Assembly: GCF_029893585.1 (NCBI RefSeq)
Contig: NZ_JARXYX010000012.1
Location: 62,001-126,000 of the forward strand
Source of the DNA: Streptomyces sp. LBL
GTDB lineage: Bacteria > Actinomycetota > Actinomycetes > Streptomycetales > Streptomycetaceae
Length of the DNA: 64,000 bases
Direction of reading: 5' to 3'
Each line of letters begins with the position of its first letter. Positions within the stretch are counted from its first letter, which is position 1. The translations under genes were made by a program, and so were the position numbers. The notes beneath the pieces were generated by a model that was given only the letters and a program-made list of their open reading frames with translations, was not told the DNA's origin and ran no database searches. Of the stretch, positions 16,377 through 24,533 are shown piece by piece.

Positions 16377-17669
16377 ATGACATATCGCGGCAGACACCGC
16401 CGGCGCAAGCGGGGCAGAGCGCTGCGCGCGTTTCTGGCCGGGACCGCTCTCGCACTGACCGGCGCGGCCACCATCATCAGCGTTTCGCAGGCCACGGTCG
16501 ACGGCAGCCCCGGGGCCCTCAAGCCGCTCTCCGCGGCCTCCGACACCGCCCCTCTGCGCTTCCAGGAGAACCGGGTACCGCAACGCAGCCTCGACCGGCT
16601 CGCCTCGGAGATGGGGACGCCGGTCGGCGTCGACGCCGTCCTCGACGGTGCCGACCGCACCCTGCGCACAGCGGAGTCCTGCGCGGCCGACGAACGCAAG
16701 GCGCTGCCCGTCGAGCCCGCCGCCACCCGCGCCTACTGCTGGAACGCCGCCGACGCCGGCTCATGGCGGCCCGGCGCCGTCACCACCTCCGGGGACGCCG
16801 ACGACGACGGCGTCTGGGGCAGCAACCGCGTGATCCTCTCCGGCTGGTCCGAGGAGAGCAGCACCCCCGGCCACTCGCTCGCCCGGGTCGCCTTCGTCGA
16901 CGCCGACGACCTGGGCCGGCTGCGCTACACCTGGGTGCTCCTGGTCGTTCCGGTCGAGGGCGGCCGCGACTACCGGGCGCTCGCCTCACGACTGTCCGGC
17001 ATGGTCTGGTACGAGGACAAGCTGCTGGTCACCGCCGACGACAACGGGCGCGACGCGCTGTACGTGTACGACATGAACCGCGTCCAGCGCACCTCTGTGG
17101 CATCGTCCACGATCGGCCGGGGGGGCGGCGGCTGGTCGGCGCGCGGCTACCGGTATGTGCTGCCCGCCGTGGGGTCCTACCGGCTGACCGGCGCGGACGG
17201 CACCGCCCCGACGAGCATCTCCCTGGACCGCACCACATCACCCGACAGCCTGGTCGCGAGCGCGCGGCCCGCCACCGGCAGCCACCGGCCCGCCCTGCTG
17301 TGGCGCTACTCCTTCGCCACGGCTCCGACTCCGTCGCCCCGGTCCGGGCTGCTGGCCACCGACACCGCCGGGTACGCCGACCCGACCGAGGCGTACGAGA
17401 CAGAGGGGGCCGACATCGGGGGTGTCCTGTCGTACCGCTCCGACTGGTACGTGGCCCGCGTCGGCACCGGCGACGGACACGGCACGCTGTGGCGGCAGAC
17501 CGCGGACGACGCCCGGGCCACCCGATGCGGGTCCGAGGAGCGCCGCAACTGCTGGAGCCCGGACACCTCGTCCCTCTCCTACTGGGCGGAGAGCGGCGAG
17601 GTGTGGACCCAGTCGCAGCGGATGCTCTTCGCGCTGCCGTTGGCCTCGGTCGCCAGGTCGCTCGGATAG
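16377..17669 (+). CDS. Secreted or membrane-anchored protein of unknown function
   Basis: 430 residues from ATG 16377 just after GGGAGG. A strongly basic N-terminus (YRGRHRRRKRGRALRAF) is followed by a hydrophobic helix (LAGTALALTGAATIISVSQA, about residues 19-38), a signal peptide or anchor. The mature part has paired Cys-containing segments (AESCAADERK, RAYCWNAADAG, TRCGSEERRNCWSP), repeated Trp/Tyr/Asp-rich strands and VLLVVPVEGGRDY, suggesting an all-beta extracellular domain. I do not recognise a family with a known role. Confidence 0.75.
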   Translation: MTYRGRHRRRKRGRALRAFLAGTALALTGAATIISVSQATVDGSPGALKPLSAASDTAPLRFQENRVPQRSLDRLASEMGTPVGVDAVLDGADRTLRTAESCAADERKALPVEPAATRAYCWNAADAGSWRPGAVTTSGDADDDGVWGSNRVILSGWSEESSTPGHSLARVAFVDADDLGRLRYTWVLLVVPVEGGRDYRALASRLSGMVWYEDKLLVTADDNGRDALYVYDMNRVQRTSVASSTIGRGGGGWSARGYRYVLPAVGSYRLTGADGTAPTSISLDRTTSPDSLVASARPATGSHRPALLWRYSFATAPTPSPRSGLLATDTAGYADPTEAYETEGADIGGVLSYRSDWYVARVGTGDGHGTLWRQTADDARATRCGSEERRNCWSPDTSSLSYWAESGEVWTQSQRMLFALPLASVARSLG

Positions 17670-17699
17670 CGGAGCGGGCCGGCAGACCGGGAGCCAGCG

Positions 17700-17825
17700 G
17701 GCAGGGCGGGCCGGACGGCTTCCCCCGGACGGCTCCCGGCTCCCCCGGGGTGGCGCTCCCGGCTCCCCCGGAGGGGCTCCCCCGGACGGCTCCCGGCTCC
17801 CTCGGGCCACCCCTGGCCGCCCCCG
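17700..17825. repeat. Imperfect tandem repeat GGACGGCTCCCGGCTCCCC
   Basis: Four to five copies of a unit near CGGACGGCTCCCGGCTCCCC fill the gap between the secreted-protein gene and the GNAT gene. GGGAGC/GCTCCC pairing could form hairpins and end transcription, but no single stem stands out. Confidence 0.6.
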
Positions 17826-17869
17826 GCGGCGATCGACAGATCGTTCGAGCTCGTGATTTCCTGGCCGCC

Positions 17870-18442
17870 ATGACCACCATCCCCGTGACCACCTGGTCCC
17901 TGGAGCAGACCGCCCCGACCGACCTCCTGCCGGCCGCCGCGCCGGAGGGGGACGTGCGGATCGTGCGCTCCGAGATCCCCTCCCCCGAGTTCAGCCGTTT
18001 CCTGTACGCGTCGGTCGGCGGTGACGTCCGCTGGACCGACCGGCTGGGCTGGACGTACGCGCGGTGGCAGGAGCACCTGGACCGGCCGGGCGTGGAGACG
18101 TGGGTGGCGTACGACCGCGGGACACCCGCGGGATACGCGGAGCTGGAGGCCCAGGACGACGGCGCCGTGGAGATCGTCTACTTCGGGCTGCTCCCGTCCT
18201 TCCGCGGGCGGCGGATCGGAGGACACCTGCTGTCGTACGGTGCTGCCCGTGCCTGGGATCTCGCGGACCGCCGGCCCGGACTGCCGCAGACCAAGCAGGT
18301 CTGGCTGCATACCTGCAGCCTGGACAGCGAGCACGCGATGGACAACTATCTGCGCCGGGGCTTCCAGCTCTTCGACACCCAGGTCGAGGAGAAGCCCCAG
18401 GTGTCCGCGCCGAGCCCCTGGCCCGGCGCTCACCCGGTCTGA
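17870..18442 (+). CDS. GNAT-family N-acetyltransferase
   Basis: 190 residues from ATG 17870. The GNAT fold shows GVETWVAYDRGTPAGYAELEAQ, then the acetyl-CoA binding motif A GLLPSFRGRRIGGHLL (R/QxxGxG/A-like: RGRRIGG), then VWLHTCSLDSEHAMDNYLRRGFQLF, the typical C-terminal strand-helix. Substrate unknown. It lies directly upstream of the sulfur operon, as in related Streptomyces, but 398 bases separate it from the reductase and it is probably a separate unit. Confidence 0.85.
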   Translation: MTTIPVTTWSLEQTAPTDLLPAAAPEGDVRIVRSEIPSPEFSRFLYASVGGDVRWTDRLGWTYARWQEHLDRPGVETWVAYDRGTPAGYAELEAQDDGAVEIVYFGLLPSFRGRRIGGHLLSYGAARAWDLADRRPGLPQTKQVWLHTCSLDSEHAMDNYLRRGFQLFDTQVEEKPQVSAPSPWPGAHPV

Positions 18443-18574
18443 ACCGCTCTGAACTGCTCCGACGTGCGCCGACATCCTCTGACCCGCTCTGACCTGCGCA
18501 GACCTGCGCGAACAGGGTCGCGCCCCACAGTGTGTGACGGACACCACGTTTGTCTCACCATACGGGACCAGGAT

Positions 18575-18608
18575 GTCCGCATGGCGGACAAAGCTGGACT
18601 GTGTCCAG
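18575..18608. promoter_or_regulatory. Two tandem inverted repeats in the sulfur-operon leader
   Basis: GTCCGC-ATG-GCGGAC (18575-18589) and CTGGAC-TGT-GTCCAG (18594-18608) are both perfect six-base inverted repeats with three-base spacers. Their centres are 19 bases apart, close to two helical turns. That suits two adjacent dimer-binding operators, or two small RNA hairpins. No regulator gene is nearby. Confidence 0.55.
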
Positions 18609-18630
18609 ATCGCCGTGACACGCTTCCGTC

Positions 18631-18714
18631 ATGTCCGGAACTGGAATTGCCTTGGTGAGTCGGCGGCACGTCGACCTCGGCCGCATGTCCAGCGCCATCT
18701 GTCCGGCGAGCTGA
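18631..18714 (+). CDS. Leader peptide of the sulfur-assimilation operon (27 aa)
   Basis: A short ORF from ATG 18631 to TGA 18712-18714 encodes a peptide with the core SRRHVDLGRMSSAIC. From memory, short Streptomyces leader peptides upstream of sulfur genes share an SRRHVDL core and end with Cys near the C-terminus. Here a Cys codon (TGT) is four codons before the stop. This suggests cysteine-responsive control: ribosome stalling at the Cys codon would alter folding of the 125-base leader before the reductase gene. The stalling mechanism is inference. Confidence 0.65.
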   Translation: MSGTGIALVSRRHVDLGRMSSAICPAS

Positions 18715-18839
18715 GAGCCCGGCGCCGCCCGACACCTCTTCCTTTGAGTCTCACCCCGCGCAACGACGCGCATCTCCCCCATGCGCCCGCACGCGCAGGT
18801 CAGAGCCGCTTTCCGCCTGTCCCGAAGGACGTATCAACC

Positions 18840-20537
18840 ATGGCCGCCACCCCGCAGAACCCTGCCGCCGCGACTCCCCGCCGCAAGGTGAGCCGTCACC
18901 GCGGTGAGGGTCAGTGGGCCGCGGGGCACCACACCCCGCTCAACGGCAACGAGCAGTTCAAGAAGGACGACGACGGTCTCAATGTGCGGACACGCATTGA
19001 GACGATCTACTCGAAGCGCGGCTTCGACTCGATCGACCCCAACGACCTTCGCGGCCGGATGCGCTGGTGGGGCCTGTACACCCAGCGCAAGCCCGGGATC
19101 GACGGCGGCAAGACCGCCATCCTGGAGCCGGAGGAGCTGGACGACCGGTACTTCATGCTGCGCGTCCGCATCGACGGCGGCCGGCTGACCACACGGCAGC
19201 TGACGGTCATCGGCGAGATCTCGCAGGAGTTCGCGCGCGGCACCGCCGACATCACCGACCGGCAGAACATCCAGCTGCACTGGATCCGGATCGAGGACGT
19301 GCCCGAGATCTGGAACCGCCTGGAGGCGGTCGGTCTGTCCACCACCGAGGCCTGCGGGGACACGCCCCGCGTCATCATCGGCTCCCCGGTCGCCGGTATC
19401 GCCGAGGACGAGATCATCGACGGCACCTGGGCCATCGACGAGATCCACCGCCGGTTCATCGGCAGCAAGGAATTCTCCAACCTGCCCCGCAAGTTCAAGA
19501 CGGCGATCTCGGGTTCCCCGCTCCTGGACGTCGTCCACGAGATCAACGACGTGGCGTTCGTCGGCGTGGAGCACCCCGAACACGGCCCCGGCTTCGACCT
19601 GTGGGTCGGCGGCGGGCTGTCCACCAACCCGAAGATCGGCGTCCGGCTCGGCGCCTGGGTCCCGTTGGAGGACGTCCCGGAGGTGTGGGCGGGCGTGGTC
19701 GGCATCTTCCGCGACTACGGCTACCGGCGCCTTCGTACGCGCGCCCGCCTGAAGTTCCTCGTCGCCGACTGGGGCCCGGAGAAGTTCCGCCAGGTCCTGC
19801 AGGACGAGTACCTCAAGCGCGAGCTGGCCGACGGCCCGGCCCCGGCCCAGCCGCTCGCCCGCTGGCGCGACCACGTCGGCGTGCACCGGCAGAAGGACGG
19901 CCGTTTCTACGTCGGGTTCGCCCCGCGGGTGGGCCGGGTGGACGGCACCACGCTGACGAAGATCGCGGAACTCGCCGAGGCGCACGGCTCGGGCCGGGTG
20001 CGCACGACCGTCGAGCAGAAGATGATCGTCCTCGATGTCGCGGAGGCGCAGGTCGAGTCGCTGGTCGGGGCGTTGGAGTCGCTGGACCTGACCGCGAGGC
20101 CCTCCCCGTTCCGGCGCGGCACCATGGCCTGCACCGGCATCGAGTACTGCAAGATCGCCATCGTCGAGACCAAGCAGCGCGGCTCCTCGCTGATCGACGA
20201 GCTCGAACGCCGGATCCCGGAGTTCGACGAGCCGATCACCATCAACATCAACGGCTGCCCGAACGCCTGCGCGCGTATCCAGGTGGCGGACATCGGTCTC
20301 AAGGGCCAGCTCATGGTCAACGACGCCGGCGAGCAGGTCGAGGGCTACCAGGTGCACCTCGGCGGCGCACTCGGCCTGGAGCCCGGGTTCGGCCGCAAGG
20401 TCCGCGGCCTGAAGGTGACGGCCGACGAACTGCCGGACTACGTCGAGCGGGTGCTCAAGCGGTTCCAGTCCGAGCGCGAGGACGGCGAGCGGTTCGCCAC
20501 CTGGGCCGCGCGCGCCGACGAGGAGGCCCTCTCATGA
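18840..20537 (+). CDS. sir: Ferredoxin-dependent nitrite/sulfite reductase (sulfite reductase)
   Basis: 565 residues from ATG 18840 behind GAAGGAC. It has the duplicated ferredoxin-like and siroheme domains of the NirA/SirA family: MLRVRIDGGRLTTRQL, TDRQNIQLHWI, then the second half DGRFYVGFAPRVGRV. The [4Fe-4S]-siroheme Cys ligands are in TMACTGIEYCK and NGCPNACARIQ (C-x5-C ... C-x3-C). It reduces sulfite to sulfide with six electrons from ferredoxin. Sulfite rather than nitrite is indicated by the cys operon it heads. Its stop overlaps the next start (ATGA). Confidence 0.95.
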   Translation: MAATPQNPAAATPRRKVSRHRGEGQWAAGHHTPLNGNEQFKKDDDGLNVRTRIETIYSKRGFDSIDPNDLRGRMRWWGLYTQRKPGIDGGKTAILEPEELDDRYFMLRVRIDGGRLTTRQLTVIGEISQEFARGTADITDRQNIQLHWIRIEDVPEIWNRLEAVGLSTTEACGDTPRVIIGSPVAGIAEDEIIDGTWAIDEIHRRFIGSKEFSNLPRKFKTAISGSPLLDVVHEINDVAFVGVEHPEHGPGFDLWVGGGLSTNPKIGVRLGAWVPLEDVPEVWAGVVGIFRDYGYRRLRTRARLKFLVADWGPEKFRQVLQDEYLKRELADGPAPAQPLARWRDHVGVHRQKDGRFYVGFAPRVGRVDGTTLTKIAELAEAHGSGRVRTTVEQKMIVLDVAEAQVESLVGALESLDLTARPSPFRRGTMACTGIEYCKIAIVETKQRGSSLIDELERRIPEFDEPITININGCPNACARIQVADIGLKGQLMVNDAGEQVEGYQVHLGGALGLEPGFGRKVRGLKVTADELPDYVERVLKRFQSEREDGERFATWAARADEEALS

Positions 20538-20722
20538 GCGGGCGGGCCGCCCCCTTCTACTGCCCCTACTGCGGCGACGAGGACCTGCGGCCGAGCGAAG
20601 CCTCGGACGGCGGCCACGGCGCCTGGGAATGCGCGGCATGCAATCGCGCATTCCAGCTGAAGTTCCTCGGGCTGCTGGCCCGGGGTGTTCAGCGAGCCGA
20701 CGACGGAGGGGACCGGATATGA
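20534..20722 (+). CDS. Small zinc-ribbon-like protein of the sulfur operon
   Basis: 62 residues, overlapping both neighbours by ATGA. It carries two CxxC pairs, FYCPYCGDEDLRP and WECAACNRAFQLKF, spaced 24 residues apart, a zinc-ribbon or rubredoxin-like knuckle. It is conserved at this position in Streptomyces sulfur operons as far as I recall. It might bind zinc or an iron centre and assist the reductase or APS reductase; that is inference from context only. Confidence 0.8.
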   Translation: MSGRAAPFYCPYCGDEDLRPSEASDGGHGAWECAACNRAFQLKFLGLLARGVQRADDGGDRI

Positions 20723-21438
20723 ACACGGTTCAGGAAGAGCGCACCGCCGAGGAGATGAAGGCGCTCGCCGAGCAGGCGGGCCGCGACCTGGAGGACGCCA
20801 CCGCGCTGGAGATCCTCCAGTGGGCGGTCGACACCTTCGGGGGACGCTTCTGCGTGACCTCCTCGATGGAGGACGCGGTGGTCGCCCACCTGGCGTCCCG
20901 CGCGCGGAAGGGCGTCACCCCGGTCGACGTGGTCTTCCTCGACACCGGCTACCACTTCCCCGAGACCATCGGCACCCGGGACGCGGTGGAGGCCGTGATG
21001 GACGTCAACGTCATCACGCTGACGCCGAAGCAGACGGTCGCCGAGCAGGACGCCGAGTTCGGCCCGAAGCTGCACGACCGCGACCCCGACCTGTGCTGCA
21101 GGATGCGCAAGGTCCAGCCGCTCGAAGAGGGCCTGACGAACTACCTGGCCTGGGCGACCGGTCTGCGCCGCGACGAGTCCCCGACCCGGGCGAACACCCC
21201 GGTCGTCGGCTGGGACGAGAAGCGCCAGAAGGTCAAGATCTCCCCGATCGCCCGCTGGACCCAGGACGACGTGGACGCGTACGTCGCCGAACACGGCGTC
21301 CTGACCAACCCGCTGCTGATGGACGGCTACGCCTCCGTCGGCTGCGCCCCCTGCACCCGCCGGGTCCTGGCGGGCGAGGACGCCCGGGCCGGCCGCTGGG
21401 CGGGCCGCAACAAGACAGAGTGCGGGCTGCACGGATGA
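20719..21438 (+). CDS. cysH: Adenylylsulfate (APS) reductase, CysH family
   Basis: 239 residues from ATG 20719. A PP-loop-like N-terminus (FCVTSSMEDAVVAHLAS, with the Ser-rich loop) is followed by VVFLDTGYHFPETI and the R-rich DPDLCCRMRKVQPL. The CC pair plus the later CAPCTRR give the four Cys of a [4Fe-4S] cluster, which marks the APS-using (assimilatory plant/actinobacterial) type rather than PAPS reductases. The catalytic ECGLH motif is at the C-terminus (KTECGLHG). It reduces APS to sulfite, the substrate of the upstream reductase. It is coupled to its neighbours. Confidence 0.95.
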   Translation: MNTVQEERTAEEMKALAEQAGRDLEDATALEILQWAVDTFGGRFCVTSSMEDAVVAHLASRARKGVTPVDVVFLDTGYHFPETIGTRDAVEAVMDVNVITLTPKQTVAEQDAEFGPKLHDRDPDLCCRMRKVQPLEEGLTNYLAWATGLRRDESPTRANTPVVGWDEKRQKVKISPIARWTQDDVDAYVAEHGVLTNPLLMDGYASVGCAPCTRRVLAGEDARAGRWAGRNKTECGLHG

Positions 21439-21482
21439 CCGACACCCAGACCCACCAGTCCCATCGGATTCAGGAGAACCAC

Positions 21483-22019
21483 GTGACGACCGGAGCCACC
21501 GTCTGGCTCACGGGTCTGCCGAGTGCCGGCAAGACCACCATCGCGTACGAGCTGGCCGGCCGACTGCGCGCGGAGGGCCAGCTCGTCGAGGTGCTCGACG
21601 GCGACGAGATCCGCGAGTTCATCTCGGCGGGCCTCGGCTTCAGCCGCGAGGACCGGCACACCAACGTACGGCGCATCGGTTTCCTCGCCGAACTGCTCGC
21701 CCGTAACGGAGTCACGGCACTGGTCCCGGTCATCGCGCCGTACGCCGACAGCCGTGAGGCGGTGCGCAAGCGCCACCAGGAGAGCGAGGCGGCGTACGTC
21801 GAGGTTCATGTGGCCACCCCGGTCGAGGTGTGCAGCGAGCGGGACGTCAAGGGCCTCTACGCCAAGCAGGCGGCGGGCGAACTGACGGGGCTCACCGGCG
21901 TCGACGACCCGTACGAGGAGCCCGTCTCGCCCGACCTGCGCATCGAGTCGCAGCACCAGACGGTTCAGGAGTCCGCGGCGGCGGTCCACGCGCTGCTCAC
22001 CGAGAGGGGACTGGCATGA
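21483..22019 (+). CDS. cysC: Adenylylsulfate kinase
   Basis: 178 residues from GTG 21483, favoured over an ATG at 21435 because AGGAGA lies five bases upstream and the family core starts here. The P-loop is WLTGLPSAGKTTIA; LDGDEIREF binds APS; FSREDRHTNVRRIGF and VIAPYADSREAVR are conserved. It phosphorylates APS to PAPS with ATP. Since the operon's CysH uses APS directly, PAPS here probably serves sulfotransferases. The long in-frame 48-base upstream stretch (MTDTQTHQSHRIQENH) may be untranslated. Confidence 0.92.
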   Translation: MTTGATVWLTGLPSAGKTTIAYELAGRLRAEGQLVEVLDGDEIREFISAGLGFSREDRHTNVRRIGFLAELLARNGVTALVPVIAPYADSREAVRKRHQESEAAYVEVHVATPVEVCSERDVKGLYAKQAAGELTGLTGVDDPYEEPVSPDLRIESQHQTVQESAAAVHALLTERGLA

Positions 22020-22954
22020 CGACGACCATAGCCAAGGTCGAGGAGGGTACGGGAACTCCGTACACCCTCTCGCACCTGGACGCGCTGGAGTCCGAGGCCG
22101 TCCACATCTTCCGCGAGGTGGCGGGCGAGTTCGAGCGGCCGGTGATCCTTTTCTCCGGTGGCAAGGACTCCATCGTCATGCTGCATCTGGCGCTGAAGGC
22201 GTTCGCTCCCGCGGCGGTCCCCTTCACGCTGCTGCATGTGGACACCGGGCACAACTTCCCCGAGGTCCTCGACTACCGTGACCGTACGGTGGAAAAGCAC
22301 GGGCTGCGGCTCCATGTGGCCTCCGTACAGGACTACATCGACCGCGGTGTGCTGAAGGAGCGTCCGGACGGCACCCGCAACCCGCTGCAGACCCTCCCGC
22401 TCACCGAGAAGATCCAGGCCGAGAAGTTCGACGCCGTCTTCGGCGGCGGGCGCCGGGACGAGGAGAAGGCCCGCGCCAAGGAGCGGGTGTTCTCGCTGCG
22501 GGACGAGTTCTCCCAGTGGGACCCGCGCCGCCAGCGCCCCGAGCTGTGGAACCTGTACAACGGCCGGCACGCCCCCGGCGAGCACGTCCGCGTCTTCCCG
22601 CTGTCCAACTGGACCGAGCTGGACGTGTGGCAGTACATCGCCCGCGAAGGCATCGAACTCCCGGACATCTACTTCGCCCACGAGCGCGAGGTGTTCGCGC
22701 GCGGCGGGATGTGGCTCACCGCCGGCGAGTGGGGCGGCCCCAAGGACGGCGAGAGCGTCGAGAAGCGGCAGGTCCGCTACCGCACCGTCGGCGACATGTC
22801 CTGCACCGGCGCCGTCGACTCCGACGCGACCACGCTGGACGCCGTGATCGCCGAGATCGCCGCCTCCCGGCTGACCGAGCGGGGCGCCACCCGCGCCGAC
22901 GACAAGATGTCCGAGGCCGCGATGGAAGACCGCAAGCGCGAGGGGTACTTCTGA
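22016..22954 (+). CDS. cysD: Sulfate adenylyltransferase subunit 2
   Basis: 312 residues, start ATG 22016 overlapping the cysC stop. The PP-loop ATP pyrophosphatase motif FSGGKDSIVMLHLAL, then LLHVDTGHNFPEVL, FGGGRRDEEKARAKERVFSLRD and SNWTELDVWQYI are diagnostic for CysD. With CysN it forms APS from sulfate and ATP. The C-terminus (DDKMSEAAMEDRKREGYF) is the family's standard end. One base separates it from cysN. Confidence 0.96.
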   Translation: MTTTIAKVEEGTGTPYTLSHLDALESEAVHIFREVAGEFERPVILFSGGKDSIVMLHLALKAFAPAAVPFTLLHVDTGHNFPEVLDYRDRTVEKHGLRLHVASVQDYIDRGVLKERPDGTRNPLQTLPLTEKIQAEKFDAVFGGGRRDEEKARAKERVFSLRDEFSQWDPRRQRPELWNLYNGRHAPGEHVRVFPLSNWTELDVWQYIAREGIELPDIYFAHEREVFARGGMWLTAGEWGGPKDGESVEKRQVRYRTVGDMSCTGAVDSDATTLDAVIAEIAASRLTERGATRADDKMSEAAMEDRKREGYF

Positions 22955-22955
22955 C

Positions 22956-24311
22956 ATGACCGCCACCACCGAACCCACCGAGCCGCTGTCGGTCGAGCAG
23001 CTGTCGGAGACGACCCTGCTCAGGTTCGCCACCGCCGGGTCCGTCGACGACGGCAAGTCCACCCTCGTCGGCCGGCTGCTGCACGACTCCAAGTCGATCC
23101 TCACCGACCAGCTGGAGGCCGTGGAACGCGTCTCCGCCAGCCGCGGCCAGGACACGCCCGACCTCGCGCTGCTGACGGACGGCCTCCGGGCCGAGCGGGA
23201 GCAGGGCATCACCATCGACGTGGCGTACCGCTACTTCGCCACGCCCCGGCGCCGGTTCATCCTCGCCGACACGCCCGGCCATGTGCAGTACACCCGCAAC
23301 ATGGTGACGGGTGCCTCCACGGCCGAGCTGACGGTGATCCTGGTCGACGCCCGCAACGGCGTCGTCGAGCAGACCCGCCGGCACGCCGCGATCGCCGCGC
23401 TGCTGCGGGTCCCGCACGTGGTGCTCGCGGTCAACAAGATGGACCTCGTCGAGTACAAGGAGCCCGTCTTCGCCGCCATCGCCGAGGAGTTCACGGCGTA
23501 CGCGAGTGAGCTGGGCGTCCCGGAGATCACCGCGATCCCGATCTCGGCGCTCGCCGGTGACAACGTGGTGGAGCCGTCCGCGCACATGGACTGGTACGGC
23601 GGGCCGACCTTCCTGGAGCACCTGGAGTCCGTCCCGGTCGCCCACGACCTCAGCCACTGCCACGCCCGGCTGCCCGTGCAGTACGTGATCCGGCCGCAGA
23701 CCGCCGAGCACCCCGACTACCGGGGCTACGCGGGACAGATCGCCGCCGGTTCGTTCCGGGTCGGCGAGTCGGTCACCGTACTGCCGTCCGGCCGGGCCAC
23801 CAGGGTCACCGGCATCGACCTCCTCGGCGAGCCGGTCGACGTGGCCTGGACCACGCAGTCGGTCACCCTCCTGCTGGAGGACGACATCGACATCTCCCGC
23901 GGCGACCTGATCGTGCCCAGCAAGGACGCCCCGCCGACCACCCAGGACATCGAGGCGACCGTCTGCCATGTCGCCGACGCGCCGCTGACCGTCGGCCACC
24001 GGGTGCTGCTCAAGCACGGCACCCGCACGGTCAAGGCGATCGTCAAGGACATCCCGTCCCGGCTCACGCTCGACGACCTGTCCCTGCACCCGCACCCGGG
24101 CCGGCTCGTCGCCAACGACATCGGCCGGGTGAAGATCCGCACCGCGGAGCCGCTGCCGGTCGACTCGTACGCCGACTCACGGCGCACCGGCTCGTTCATC
24201 CTGATCGACCCGAACGACGGCACCACGCTCACCGCGGGCATGGTCGGCGAGTCGTTCGCCTCCCCGGAGCCGGTCAAGGACGAGTCCGACGACGACGGGT
24301 GGGACTTCTGA
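22956..24311 (+). CDS. cysN: Sulfate adenylyltransferase subunit 1 (GTPase)
   Basis: 451 residues. Translation-factor-type GTPase motifs: G1 GSVDDGKSTLV, the REQGITIDVAYRYF switch, G3 DTPGHVQYTRNM, G4 NKMD. Beta-barrel domains follow, with YRGYAGQIAAGSFRVGESV. It couples GTP hydrolysis to APS synthesis by CysD. There is no fused C-terminal APS kinase (the separate cysC fills that role), so the length is that of the stand-alone CysN. Confidence 0.96.
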   Translation: MTATTEPTEPLSVEQLSETTLLRFATAGSVDDGKSTLVGRLLHDSKSILTDQLEAVERVSASRGQDTPDLALLTDGLRAEREQGITIDVAYRYFATPRRRFILADTPGHVQYTRNMVTGASTAELTVILVDARNGVVEQTRRHAAIAALLRVPHVVLAVNKMDLVEYKEPVFAAIAEEFTAYASELGVPEITAIPISALAGDNVVEPSAHMDWYGGPTFLEHLESVPVAHDLSHCHARLPVQYVIRPQTAEHPDYRGYAGQIAAGSFRVGESVTVLPSGRATRVTGIDLLGEPVDVAWTTQSVTLLLEDDIDISRGDLIVPSKDAPPTTQDIEATVCHVADAPLTVGHRVLLKHGTRTVKAIVKDIPSRLTLDDLSLHPHPGRLVANDIGRVKIRTAEPLPVDSYADSRRTGSFILIDPNDGTTLTAGMVGESFASPEPVKDESDDDGWDF

Positions 24312-24312
24312 C

Positions 24313-24417
24313 ATGAACTGCCCCGACATCTACTCCACGTTCGCGAAGGAGGGCGGCCGCGTCGGCAGCGGCGCTCTCGGCAGCGGGCAGGGCGGGGTCG
24401 CGCGATGTGCGTGCTGA
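24313..24417 (+). CDS. Possible 34-aa ORF ending in Arg-Cys-Ala-Cys
   Basis: ATG 24313 lies one base after the cysN stop. The frame starts MNCPDIYSTF, passes a Gly-rich middle and ends ARCAC before TGA 24415-24417. Two Cys codons at the very end and one near the start, ahead of a sulfur transporter, resemble a Cys-sensing leader peptide. It could equally be a remnant. It lacks a strong ribosome site of its own, but translation could be coupled to cysN. Confidence 0.3.
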   Translation: MNCPDIYSTFAKEGGRVGSGALGSGQGGVARCAC

Positions 24418-24533
24418 CGTACGCGCACCGCCTGCGCGCCCTGTCCCCCCACCGCCGTAGACGAAAACCTGCCGACCTCCCGGCCACCGCCTGAAAGACC
24501 GTGACCGCCGGGCCAACGAGGGGAACGCCTCCC

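Noticed and set aside
14022..16583. 853-codon minus-strand frame over the acyl-CoA dehydrogenase
   Set aside because: Antisense shadow; no protein-like motifs, while the plus strand has a clear AidB-type enzyme.
18534..18839. Upstream N-terminal extension of sulfite reductase from GTG 18534
   Set aside because: The stretch covers the leader hairpins and leader peptide in another frame; the protein family begins at 18840 after a good ribosome site.
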